Shown here piece by piece: positions 43,927 through 54,862 of a DNA stretch of 64,000 nt. The translations under genes and the position numbers were made by a program. The stretch spans positions 1,927,501-1,991,500 of the forward strand of contig WAEK01000004.1 in the NCBI GenBank assembly GCA_011634665.1, read 5' to 3'. The notes below the pieces were generated by a model, which saw only the letters and a program-made list of their open reading frames with translations, searched no databases and was not told where the DNA came from. This stretch comes from Mortierella sp. BCC40632 (lineage: Eukaryota > Mortierellomycota > Mortierellomycetes > Mortierellales > Mortierellaceae). The first letter of the stretch is position 1, and every line of letters starts with the position of its first letter.

Positions 43927-45880
43927 AATAGAGAGTGGATACGAAGAGAGTGCTGGAGAAGAGCTGAAAGTAGGATCATTCAACATTAGAGGGGCCAATA
44001 AGCCAGGAAAATTCGATGCACTGTGTGAATGGGGTGCACTAAAAAAAATGGATATCATTGGGGTTCAGGAAACCAAAATGACAAAGGCTGGAGAAAAGGG
44101 AGTATTCACAAGAATAAGAGGAGGGGAGACAAGGAAAGTGCCACAGCACGAAGAGTATGTGGTGTATTGGGATAATGGTCCAGTGGAAAGGAAGATGGGG
44201 ACGGGGGTAGCATTGTTGGTTGCTCCATTCTGGGCAAAACACTATTACAAGCGCCAATCCCATGAGGGGCGAGGGCAGGCAGTCGACTTTCACTTTCGCG
44301 GTGAATTAGCTATTAGGGTAATAAACTGTTACATTCCCAGCGCTCTAACAGAAGAGCACAGGAGTACAACTACATGGACCCAGAAAGTCATAGAAGAAGC
44401 AGAAAATAGAGGAATGGCCATTATACTAATGGGCGACTTCAATGGTGTGATAAGACCTTCTTTGGACCGACACAACGGACAGGGGAGTCAGTCCGGAATC
44501 AGGCTTGCTACGTTGGATCACAACACAACCACTGTTCGATACATTCCGGTCTGTCAACGAGATCACCAGAGCGTACACTTGTCAGGAAAAAGCAGAATTG
44601 ATATGATATTCACTAACGCTCAGTTAGCCCCGCGAACAAAAAAGGCGAACATCCAGGACATGGAGGGTGTATGCGAATCAGACCACAAAATGGCAAGAGT
44701 AACATTCTCCATGCATGGAATGAGGTATCTGGCCCCAAAGAACAGTACCGATTACAAAAGAGCAAAAGGATTCCGCTTTCAATTCCGGGAGACCAAGGAA
44801 GAACAGTGGAACGAGTTTGTAGAGAGAGCGACAAGGGAGTTTACGAGTGGTAAAGCAACCAGAATTGGACTCGCAAGGTTCCCAATCGAACAAGAAAAGA
44901 CGATCGATGAAGAGCTTCTCAAGAAACTGGATCTCAACGCAGCATGGAATTGGTACTCAAAGACACTAGTATTGATTGCAAAGGAGTCTCTACCTGGAAA
45001 AATAGTAGGAAGGACAGGGGTGAAACCAGGGAAAGAAGTGTCGCTACGACATGTCATCCACTACGTGATGCGGACGAAACACGCAGCAGCCGCAGTGAAG
45101 AAGAGCGCACGCATGGGTGATCCTGATGAAGCGTGGTACAGGGTGCGAGAATTGAGAGACATAATCAAGGAGAAAATCGACGCCCATAACGCAAGCAACC
45201 AGGATGATCTGATGGTAATCGGAGAGGTACCAGGATGGAAGGAGAGTGATGAAGAGTGGCGAAAATGGACTGGAAGAGTGAAGAGTTTATGGATGGACAT
45301 TCTGCGCAGAGTTCAGGCAGAGACGAAAGCAGCAGCAAGTAAGTTTATCCAAGAGGCTATTGAACGAAGGTGCGACCAGATGAAGACGGCCACGAGGAGA
45401 ATGATTGATAGCATCCTGGAAAGACACAGAGGGAAAGTAGTCATCGATAGAGTACAGTTCACCAACAACGAGGTGGTCACAACCATGCTGGAGCCGGACG
45501 AAATCAAAAATCACGTCAGGGGATGGTTCAACAAGTGGCATGGCCCCGCCCAACCCAACCAATCGAACCTCGTTCAGTTTGGGAAAAGCAATACAAACCA
45601 TTGGATTGGGTTGAAGAGGAGTGGTACAACGGATTCATGGGAGTTCCTAGCTTGGAAGAGTACAACAGGGCGGTCAGCAAAGCGCCTAGGAATAAGGCCC
45701 CAGGAGTCTCTGGAACTGCTAATGATCTATTCAAAAAACAGGGTGAAATCGGTGACTGGATTTTGTATCAAATTATCGCAGCAAGCATCGCACAGAGGAA
45801 TATGCCTGGAGAATGGAAGACCGGGATCCTGTACTGCATCCCGAAAGAGCCGGTATGGTCTGGAAATTTGGCAGAAGTAA
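43910..45880 (+). pseudogene. LINE Y-2 ORF2: endonuclease and start of reverse transcriptase
   Basis: Apurinic-type endonuclease motifs in order: KVGSFNIRGANKPGK, IIGVQETKMTK, GTGVALLVAP, ILMGDFNGVI, SRIDMIFTN and ESDHKMARVTF, with the catalytic Glu (VQET), Asp/Asn (GDFN), Asp (IDMIF) and His (SDH). It nicks target DNA for target-primed reverse transcription. A long helical region follows. Near 45600 the reading shifts into 45523-45966, which has YNRAVSKAPRNKAPGVSG and RPITLLEHGRKLL, the start of the reverse transcriptase. Confidence 0.88.
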
Positions 45881-46983
45881 GACCAATCACACTCCTTGAG
45901 CATGGCAGGAAGCTACTATTCATCATATTAATGGAGCGGCTGGGGAAAAATTCTATCGAGGCATAATATTCTGAAGGGGCCGAACTACTCAGTCTTGAGA
46001 GGGACCACCACTAAGGATCCGATCCATGTACTGCATGGTGCCATGGAGGACGCTCGAGAAAACAAAAAAGAGATGTGGGTAGTCTTCCAAGACATGAAGA
46101 GATGCTTTGACTCGGTGAACTGCAATGAAGATGGTATGTTGGTGAGAGGATTAAGGAGAATCAAGGTCCCTGAAGAGTTTATTAGTTTATGTACCAACAT
46201 CGCGAGCACTAAAGTCAACAGAGTGATAACGGAATACGGATTAACGGACAACTACCATCCGGAGTGTGGCCTGGACCAAGGAGGAGTGGAATGTCCGCTT
46301 TTATGGAGGATTGCATATGACCCACTGCTATGTGAGATCATGGAAAGCGAGAACGGGTACGTGATGAACAGAGGAGGCATACCGATGTCAATAGCAGACG
46401 TCGCTTTTGTAGACGATACAACGTGGATTGCTAGATCGAAAGAGGCGACCCAACGGACGTTGGATACGGCCATGTCCTTCTTCACGTTGAATGGAGTGGA
46501 GATCAACACAAAGAAGACAGTTGTGCTGACAATCAAGCCGAAGGGAGAAGACAGGACGCTGCGATTTGGAAAAGATCAGGAGCTGATAAAACCAATCGAC
46601 AAAGCAGAAGCAACGCGCATCTTAGGAGTATGGGTCAATGCAGCAGGTCGGACAAAACCGACGGTTGAGCTTATATCCAATGATGTCGATACGATCTGCA
46701 GCACCATACGCAGAAAGCAACTAACGGACAGACAGGCCGCTTACATTGTAAACGCGGTCTTGATACCAAGAGTATTGTACAAGATCTCGATCCAGATATT
46801 GCCGCCCTCAGCTCTTAAACGGTTGACAGGGAAGTACATGGCAGTGATCAAAAGGAAGATGCTCCTGCCAAAAACCACACCAAATAGTATCATCCATCAC
46901 AACCGACTAGGATCTGTCAGGAGGTTGGAAGATGTGCAGGCCGAGGAACAAATTACCAGCTTATGGCTTAGAATGGGAGACAC
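45523..46983 (+). pseudogene. LINE Y-2 reverse transcriptase
   Basis: Two frames, 45523-45966 and 45995-46983, offset near 45965 where a TAA follows NSIEA. Motifs include PGVSGTANDLF, ARENKKEMWVVFQDMKRCFD, CGLDQGGVECPLL and active site ADVAFVDDTTWIA. It runs to EEQITSLWLRMGDT, where LTR D interrupts. It is about as complete as any reverse transcriptase in the window, broken by two or three shifts. Confidence 0.88.
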
Positions 46984-47250
46984 TGTCAAAGAGTATGCTA
47001 CCTTGGTGCGTCTCTTTGAGAATGTCCTTGCTGGAATGTTTCGATCTGTACGGACGGACACGAATTTTCTTCCCCCATTGCCGCGCTCCATGGAAAGGGT
47101 TCACCCCTTTTTCTACATATCTTCTCTAGTATTTATTTCCTCTCTTTCTTTCTCAATAAACGTCAGTTAGTAACTCACTTCTTGTCCCTAGCCTTTGTCC
47201 TAGTCCCTGTCCTTGTTCTTCTCCTTCCCTATTCCTCTTGCCTTGTTACA
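46984..47250 (+). repeat. Left LTR of gypsy D
   Basis: TGTCAAAGAG...CTTGTTACA. CAATAAACG at about 47153 is the polyadenylation signal. A solo relative lies at 57337-57621. Confidence 0.88.
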
Positions 47251-47286
47251 TGGTAGCAAAGGAAGTTCCCTTCCACCACCTCCATT

Positions 47287-48010
47287 ATGCCTAACCACTT
47301 CGATACCTTTGTTAAAAATGTCCATCTCCATGAATTCAAAGGCCTTCCAAACGAAAACGTTTCCAACTGGATCAAGGATATTGAAGAGTATAGCGATGCT
47401 CTCAGTCTCAACGCGAGTCAACGGATCCAAGGGTGCCGTCTTCTTCTCCAAGGCAACGCGCGCAACTGGGTCCGGACCCTTACGTTTCCAGCTGTCCTCA
47501 ATGATAACGATTGGATCAGTTTCAAGGCTGCGTTGGAAAAACGCTACTCGAGCCCCAACACCAAATTGTTCGCTCGTAGCAAATTGTACAACCTAAAACA
47601 GAAAGGGTCTGTCACGGATTACATCAATGAGTTCGAAACCCTACGCTCTGTCCTCACTGACATGAGTGAGGCAGAAGCGATCCAGGTCTTCCTCCAAGGG
47701 CTTGGACAAAGACTTCAAGAACATTTCGCCGGTAATCCAAGCCTTCGACAAGACCTGTACACGATTGTTCAAGTGTCTGAGAGCCTCGACCGAGTGTACC
47801 AACGTGGGGAAGCAACATTCTTGGGAACCACAACCCAAACATGAACCAGCAAGGCCTGAGTCCTCGAATAGCCAAGCAGAACCGATGGAGCTAGACGCTA
47901 TGAACATGCACAAGATGAGTCCTCAAAAAACAAGCGGACTGGAAAAATCGTGCATGCTTCTATTGTCACCAACCTGGCCATCAAGCCAAGAACTGTGAGG
48001 CAAAAAAAAA
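47287..48010 (+). pseudogene. Gypsy D Gag
   Basis: The frame from 47287 (MPNHFDTFVKNVHLHEFKGL) has capsid features (ENVSNWIKDIEEYSDAL, KGSVTDYINEFETLRSVL). A frameshift near 47840 leads to the CCHC knuckle CFYCHQPGHQAKNC at about 47950-47995. It is close to intact. Confidence 0.88.
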
Positions 48011-49062
48011 GAATGCAAGTCGGGGAAAAGCCCCGTCCCAATAAAGAATTCTGGATCTTTATATGGGACTACGGTCGTAAATGTTATTGGTGATTGTCCA
48101 GAAGGAGTGTTCCCTAAACCCACAAATTGTCCAGAAACGTCGAGTGACATTTCTAAACAATCAGAATCATGTCCCTCCAGCTCAAGTGAGCTTCGTATCT
48201 CCTCCCAGCCTAAAATTGTCGATCCAAGTGGGTTAACAATTGATCCCAGTTCCGAGACCAAAGTTGGTTTCCGGTTCTCAGCGAGTGCCATTCCCAGTCC
48301 AACCCCGTTAAATGTCGTCGGTTCACGTGAGCCGCTGCCTGTTCAAGATACCAATAGTAGCCTTTGGCCCCGAGTTCCCTGCAAGTGCAGAATGTAGTGC
48401 CGTGTCCCGTGAATCCAGTAGTGAGTCAGACGACTCAACCTTCACTCCCAGTCCCCAGAATAAGTTTTCTGCTAGTCCATGTCCAGATTCCAACAGTCAG
48501 GAAGTTAACCCTGAATTACCAGAAGAAATCGAAGACGAACCTCTCATGTATGTGGCCGGTCGTTTCAAGGATCATACTATCGACATTATGGTAGATAGCG
48601 GCGCATCCGCAAGTTACATTAATTACGAGGTAGTCAAGCGCCTTCATATCGCAACGTCAAAAAGCGAAATCCAACAACAGTTGCGTTTGGCAATGGCCAA
48701 CCAACACTTTGTACCCAATATTGCCACATCCGACTCCGACTTGCCGACAATTTTTGCCCAGTAATCCAATTCAATGTTGTCGACATGAAATTCGAAGCAA
48801 TCCTGGGCAAACGTTGGCTGGCACATAGTAAACCGCAACCAATATTAGACCTTGCCAACCACGTCATCCGAGTCGAACCTGACATTGTAATCCAAGGATA
48901 CACCCGACCGACACACCAACCAGTATTGTCCGCAATGCAATTCAAACGTTCCCTTGGAAAACACCAAGCCTACTTGTGCATTGTGCGATCGAACGAGGAG
49001 GATAACAAGAAAAGCGAAAGTCAGCCACCGGAGGTAGAAGTTCTCCTAGAAAAAATACAGCG
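48011..49062 (+). pseudogene. Gypsy D linker and protease
   Basis: A Ser/Pro-rich linker is followed by LMYVAGRFKDHTIDIMVDSG, with the protease active site VDSGASASYI, in the frame 48312-48764. The second half continues in the frame 48785-49114 (MKFEAILGKRWLAHSKPQPI). One shift near 48765 separates them. Confidence 0.85.
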
Positions 49063-51955
49063 ATGTATTTCCAGAGGAACTCCCCGAAAGAACTACCTCC
49101 TGAGCGTTCAGTAGACCATCACATTGACCTGATTCCTGGATCGACGCCGCCCTCTAGGCCTACCTATCAACTTTCCTTGGCCGAAATGGACGAGCTCAAA
49201 AAACAAATTGATGACCTGCTACGACACGGGTTCATTAGACCTAGTCAATCCCCTTACGGTGCTCCTGTATTGTTTGTGCGGAAAAAGAAGGCGACTTGAG
49301 AATGTGCATTGACTACAGAGCATTGAACAAACAAACAATCAGGAATACTTATCCGTTACCAAGAATTGATGAGTTGCTTGATCGACTGAACGGCGCAGAA
49401 GTGTTTAGCAAAATGGATTTACGAACAGGTTATCACCAAGTTCGAATTCACGAAAACGACGTACACAAGACCGCTTTTCGCACAAGATACGGCCTATATG
49501 AGTTCCTTTGTGCTGCCATTCTCCGGATTGACCAATGCTCCTGCCACCTTCATGACATTAATGAACGAAGTTTTCCGAACCGAACTGGATGGTTGTGTGA
49601 TCATATACCTCGACGATCTATTGATATTCAGCAAGAACATGGAACAACATTTAGTTCATTTGGAAATTATCTTGCGCAAATTACGAGAACATCGACTGTA
49701 TGCCAAGCTGTCCAAGTGCGAATTTGCCAAGAGCGAAGTTGGCTTCCTAGGACACATCGTGTCCAGCAAGGGCGTATCGGTCGACCCCTCCAAAGTCCAG
49801 GCAATAGCCGAGTGGCCAGCCTTGCGCTGTGTCCTAGATATCCAATCGTTTCTAGGACTTGTCAACTACTACCGACGCTTCATTCACAAGCTCGCCAAGA
49901 TTGCCGCTCCCCTCACTGAACTACTGAAAAAGATGTGACCTTCCGATGGTTGAAAGAAAAAAACGTGCGTTCAAAAAATTGAAAAAGGCAATTATGAACG
50001 CCCCAGTCCTGGCTGTCTTCAATCCCGAACTCCCTGTTGAAGTCCATGTCGACTCCTCGAAATATGCTATTGGTGCAGCGTTAATGCAGAACGGTCGACC
50101 AGTCGCGTTCGAATCAAGGAAACTGTCCGCTGCAGAGATTAATTACCCAATCCATGAAAAAGAACAACTTGCCGCCGTCCATGCACTCCAAAAATGGCGA
50201 GTATATCTGCATTCGACAGCCGAGCCCTTTATTGTTTTCACCGATCATGAATCACTAAAATATCTGGATACAAAGAACACGCTCAGTCCTCGCCAAATTC
50301 GCTGGATGGAAAAACTAGCAGAGTATAATTTTTGTGATACGATACAAAAAAAAGGACCACTCAATGTTGTACCTGATGCTCTTTTCAAGAAGGCCGGACT
50401 ACCAAGATGCAGCCAGTATGGAGTCAAAACCAGTAATCGGATCCACAATCTTGGAAGCTTGCAGAGAGGCCTACGAGGAGGATGAAGATTTTGGCGATTG
50501 GTTGAAACGAGTTAGAGCAGTTCAAGGAAAGAATAACCCGTACGAGTTCACGCTCCATGACAACCTCCTCTACCTTAAGAAAGACATGCGATTATGTGTA
50601 CCCAACCTACCAGAGGAAAAGTCTACGATCATGAAGGAAATCCATGACTCGTCGTTAGCAGGACACCTTGGTGTTGACAAGACATACGTCCGGCTATCTG
50701 AAGGATACTATTGGCCGGGCATGTGGCAATCCGTCAAAATTATGTTAGCTCGTGCCACGAGTGTCGACTTAGCAAGCACAGAACGACAAAAGAACTGGGG
50801 CTATTGCAGCCATTACCCATTCCAGAGAAACCTTGGACGCACATTGCAATGGACCTGGTGACACATCTACCTAAAACGAAAGCAGGACATGATGCAATAG
50901 TAGTATTTGTGGACAGGTTTAGTAAAAGCCGCTGTGTTTGTCGCCACAAAACCAGTTGCACCGCCAAGGATGTTGCCAACATATTTTTCCAGCAAGTGTT
51001 CCGACATTATGGAGTTCCCAAGTCAATCGTGTCGGACCGAGACACCAGATTCACCAGTACATTCTGGAAGAGCCTTTTCGAGCATCTTGGAACGAGTCCA
51101 GACATGTCAACCGCTAGACATCAACAATCAAACGGACAAGCAGAGCGAATCATCCAGTCCTTGGAACAGTATCTGCGCTTATACACGAATGAGGCTCACG
51201 ATGATTGGGACGAATTCCCTCATCCATGCCGAGTCTGCGCATAATTCTGCCAAGTCATCCGCTACAGGACTTAGCCCATTCGAAGTGATGTATGGACACG
51301 TACCGTTAACACCAGCGACACTCTTGACGGAAAAAGCTCATGTGGTCAAACAACCTAATGTGAAAGAAGAGATGGAGAAACACCAAGCGAGATCCCGAAT
51401 TGTTTATGACGCTATCCAAGACAGTCACAAAAAAGTACTCTGACCAGTACGATGCCCACAGACGCGAGGCCATATTTGAAATAGACGATCTTGTCTATAT
51501 CGACGCAACCGATATCAAAACCGCCACGGAAAATGCGACAAAGAAGGTCAACAAACTGAGGAGACCATTCCTAGGACCTTACAAAATTATTGCTCAACCA
51601 AGTCCCTTGAACTACAAGTTGCAGTTACCTCCTAGAAGTCGACTGCATCCTGTGTTCCACGTCTCCAAGCTCAGGGCTACTACTCGTAGGAGTGACGAGT
51701 TTGCGGATAATGAAGAGCTGAGGCCTGACAAGGAACCTCTCATTGACGATAGCGATGAGTACTATGAACAGCCCTATGAGGTGGAGCGAATCGTCAAGCA
51801 CAAGAAGACAAAGGAAGGTCTAATTAAATTCCTAGTCAAATGGGTTGGTTTCCCGGTAAAAAGATAGCACTTTGGCAGACGCTCGAAGACCTCGAGAACG
51901 CACAGGATGTTATTCAAGATTACCGAGATACTCTCAAGGAGAAGGACCTCTTTTA
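49063..51955 (+). pseudogene. Gypsy D Pol: reverse transcriptase, RNase H, integrase, chromodomain
   Basis: The reverse transcriptase has [55 protein letters not shown] and [14 protein letters not shown]. RNase H has VHVDSSKYAIGAALMQNGR, AVHALQKWRVYL and FTDHESLKYL. The integrase zinc part includes HDSSLAGHLGVDKTYVRL, the core MDLVTHLPKTKAGHDAIVVF, VSDRDTRFTSTFW and QSNGQAERIIQSLEQYLRLY. The C-terminus (51400-51867) ends in a chromodomain, YEVERIVKHKKTKEGLIKFL. Frameshifts lie near 49295, 49500, 49935, 50390, 50760, 51230 and 51430. Confidence 0.9.
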
Positions 51956-51964
51956 AGAGGGGAG

Positions 51965-52236
51965 TGTCAAAAAGAGTATGCTACCTTGGTGCGTCTCTTT
52001 GAGAATGTCCTTGCTGGAATGTTTCTTCGATCTGTACGGACGGACACGAATTTTCTTCCCCCATTGCCGCGCTCCATGGAAAGGGTTCACCCCTTTTTCT
52101 ACATATCTTCTCTAGTATTTATTTCCTCTCTTTCTTTCTCAATAAACGTCAGTTAGTAACTCACTTCTTGTCCCTAGCCTTTGTCCTAGTCCCTGTCCTT
52201 GTTCTTCTCCTTCCCTATTCCTCTTGCCTTGTTACA
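51965..52236 (+). repeat. Right LTR of gypsy D
   Basis: 272 bp; preceded by the purine tract AAGAGGGGAG. It has two extra A near its start and three extra bases (TTCTTCG) compared with the left LTR. Confidence 0.88.
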
Positions 52237-53000
52237 CCACCCAGAACTCTACGAGGATGACAAGTGCAGGGTCTGTAGAGAAGAGACAGAGACGACGAAG
52301 CACGTTTGGGAATGCAAGGCAACAGTGAAGGAGCAAGGAGAGCATTGGAAAGGAGAAGTAGAGAAGGTCGAGGAGTATGGACGTACGCAGTACAGGAGGG
52401 AGTTGAAGGCATGGGTAGAGCAAGGAAGGAGGAAAGCAGGAAGATCGGACCATTCGAAGAAGCCGGGATTCAGGGAGAGGAATGAGGAAGACTTGTGGGA
52501 CTCATTGGAGGGTATCTTTGAAGGCATCAAGGACATCCGTCGGGGGGAGCGAGAGAGAACAGGAGGAGGAGGAAGAGGTGACCAGGCCACACACGATTAG
52601 GGAAGCATACCAGGGATTGGTTGTAGACGTGGTGGTCCAAAAGTGGAAGCAGATGCACAGGACGTCAACCAAGACAGCGAAGTATATGGCGACACGGTTC
52701 TTTGAGGCCATTGAGGAGTATGGTAGAAAGCAGATTTGGGGTCAAAGGTGTGAGACCACAGTGGAATGGGAAAAGTCTATAGGAATCACCGCGGTGAGCA
52801 AACGCGCTGAGAGACGCAACGGTGACGGAGGACACCAACGTAGCCACGGTGATTTCTCGGATTTGAACAATCCACTTCGGTTGAAGCCAGACCTCAGAGA
52901 GGCATATGGGGAAGCAGACGAGACGGTGTTGGCGTATGTCTTGGGGGAAAAAAAAAAGTTGGACGTAATGGAGAGGTTAGGGAGCTGGAAAAAGTGTTAG
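52237..53000 (+). pseudogene. LINE Y-2 C-terminal part
   Basis: Begins HPELYEDDKCRVCREETETT, the Cys/His segment equivalent to 42455 in Y-1, in frame 52237-52600, then shifts near 52500 into 52482-53000 ending VMERLGSWKKC. The reading resumes exactly in LINE sequence after LTR D, but the preceding RNase H is missing. Confidence 0.78.
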
Positions 53001-53166
53001 CGATGGACTCAGGCTCATAGACGACGAATGAGCGCAACGGGGCCACGTAGGGGAGCTGGCAATACGACCACTCATGCGTACGTGGGTGATGGCTGTTGAG
53101 TGTCTGGAGGCTGTTTAGATAGTTTTCATTCGCGGGTGTAATCCCGTTTTGGTACCAAGTGGCAAC

Positions 53167-53186
53167 AGGGCGGCCGGAGCCGCCCT
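53167..53186 (+). other. 3' UTR hairpin of LINE Y-2
   Basis: Stem AGGGCGGC / GCCGCCCT, loop CGGA, about 45 bp before the poly(A). Same stem as in Y-1. Confidence 0.6.
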
Positions 53187-53248
53187 GGTCTTCTATAAAC
53201 TCTACATGCCCACGTGGGGTCTTTGTTAACAAAAAAAAAAAAAAAAAA

Positions 53249-53568
53249 GGCATCCCATCTACCACGATCTAGACCCTAAATTCCACATCCCCACAGATTT
53301 CCCCCTCATTCCCCCCTCTCACCCAATCTAGTTCGTGAGACGCAATGCCCCAACCTCAGGGTTTAGGCACATCCAAAAATCTCGTCCATCATCGCTCAGA
53401 TGGCGAAGATTCGTCGGATAATTTTAACATCCAAAAAAAAAAAGAAATGGAGCGAACGGTGACCCAGGTCACAGCGAGAGCAGGAGGAGTGAGAGCGTTC
53501 CCGCTGGGAGCCGAGTGGTAGCTGATACAACTCCCAGCTCCCAGCTCCCAGCTGCTCGAGCACTACGA
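53249..53568 (+). mobile_element. LINE family Y, copy 3, 5' fragment
   Basis: Nearly identical to the start of Y-1 (19093-19400): 5' UTR with TCTAGACCCTAAATTCC, ORF1 start MPQPQGLGTSKNL at 53345 and a short frameshift at an A run near 53437. It stops at GAGCACTACGA (about 53568), followed by unrelated LTR-like sequence. This is the target in which Y-1 and Y-2 inserted. Confidence 0.8.
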
Positions 53569-53750
53569 ACTCTCACACTCCACAATGATAACGGCAAACG
53601 ACAAAGAGAGCTTATTTTTTCGGATTAGGTTCAGGACAGATAGTGTGTTTTTTTTTATGAGGGGAAGGTGCAATAGTATAAATACACCTCCTCTCTCCCT
53701 CACAATAAAGGGCAGTTTATTCTCAAACCTCGTTGCTGTTATAGCGAGCG
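53569..53750 (+). repeat. LTR-like segment
   Basis: AGTATAAATACACC (TATA) near 53688 and CACAATAAAGG near 53720, as in LTRs of the window. Ends and target duplication are unclear. No coding region. Confidence 0.4.
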
Positions 53751-54005
53751 AGGTCATGGCGTGCAGCTTCGGAAGTGGAAGGATCAGAAATATGTTCAGG
53801 CATGGTGAGGCAGGACACAGGGGAATCAAGGACAAAGGGGTTGGGGAAGGGGTAAAATGATGGAGTAGGTGTGCTGGGTCAGGGGTCAGGGATCAGGGGT
53901 GGATCGGGGAACCTTTGCTGCCATGCAACAGTAAGGGGTCCTACGAGCTGATCTTTATTAGAGGGGGAGGGAGGGTCTATTTATACTGGTACAGAATACC
54001 AGGAA
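53751..54005 (-). mobile_element. Gypsy B-like 5' end fragment, antisense
   Basis: On the minus strand an LTR end (TATAAATAG, CTAATAAAG, ...CTGTTGCA) is followed by TGGCAGCAAAGG, the same primer site and Gag start (MAAKV) as gypsy B. It covers the LTR (about 53931-54005) and about 180 bp of internal sequence. Confidence 0.6.
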
Positions 54006-54058
54006 GGGGACTGGGTGTTGGTGAAGAACATTGCCAGAAAGAAGTTCGAGTATCCGTG

Positions 54059-54130
54059 TGCAGCAGTATATAAATACCTCTCACCACCCTCTAATAAACA
54101 ACAGCTCTTTCTACGACTCTTGCTGTTGCA
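54059..54130 (+). repeat. 72-bp solo mini-LTR
   Basis: TGCAGCAG...CTGTTGCA ends, TATATAAATA near 54068 and CTAATAAAC near 54092, all within 72 bp. The 5-bp target duplication CCGTG is at 54054-54058 and 54131-54135. Removing it restores the gypsy E frame (KKFEYPWYDPL). Confidence 0.8.
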
Positions 54131-54136
54131 CCGTGG

Positions 54137-54300
54137 CAGTGTTTCTTATCGAACAGAAAAAGTCAAGATCTCGTCTCGTTAAGCCGTGGACTCGTTTCGC
54201 TAAGCTCGTACTAATTCCCTGTAAATGGCCGTTATCGAAACGAAGCGTTAACGAAACGAAACGAGTTATCGAACGAAATCCGTCTCGTTGAGAAGCACTG
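54137..54300. mobile_element. hAT-type MITE, 164 bp, copy 1
   Basis: CAGTGTTTC...GAAGCACTG ends. The flanking 8-mers CACCGTGG and ATCCGTGG match at six positions. Interior rich in CGAAACGA and TCGTTTCG. Nearly identical to 57635-57798. Confidence 0.85.
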
Positions 54301-54862
54301 ATCCGTGGTATGACCCACTCAAAGTCACCTCTATCACACCTTTTGGCGCTTACAAGTTGGTTTGGCCGGATGGGAAATCTAAATTGGATCTGGTGCACAA
54401 GGACAGGTTGAAGTTAGCGCATGTGTCGGAAGAGGAAGGTGAGCCGAAGAGGGCATGGTTTAGGACAAGGAATGGGAGGGACGAACAGACTGTGGAGATG
54501 GAGGAAGTGAGAAGAGATGATGAGGAAGGCCCACAGGACGAGCCGGAAGAAATAGGTGGAGGGGAGAGAGGAGCAGAGCGACAGCCAACAGTCGACCCGC
54601 CACCAGCAGCGACGGCAGAAGAAAATTTTGCTGATGACGTGACAGTCGAGCAAGAAGATGAGCCACTGCAGAGGAGAGCGAGACCGCGAGCTAATCCATG
54701 GATTGATGCCGCAGACGCGGCATGGATTCAACGTGGGGAGTCTGTCCTGAATAGAGGTAATCTATCCAGGCGTCCCATAAGACAAGCAACCCTGCTTGGC
54801 TCTCCTGCAGTACCCATCAACCCCCCTGCCGGAGCACGTCACCCTTGGGGTGATGCTATATA

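Larger units (their letters stand above)
46984..52236 (+). mobile_element. Ty3/gypsy chromovirus D
   Basis: LTRs at 46984-47250 (267 bp) and 51965-52236 (272 bp) differ by about five inserted bases. The primer site after the left LTR begins TGGTAGCAAAGG, tRNA-type. Flanking bases do not match (GACAC versus CCACC), and the LINE flanks are about 1.9 kb apart in the intact order. Order: Gag, protease, reverse transcriptase, RNase H, integrase, chromodomain. Confidence 0.9.
43522..53248 (+). mobile_element. LINE family Y, copy 2, with nested gypsy D
   Basis: Bounded by the 18-bp duplication and 18 A at 53231-53248. Order: ORF1 (43546), ORF2 endonuclease and reverse transcriptase (43910-46983), gypsy D (46984-52236), then the C-terminal part and 3' UTR (52237-53248). 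About 1.9 kb between the linker and the CRVC region, including RNase H, is missing compared with Y-1. Confidence 0.88.
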
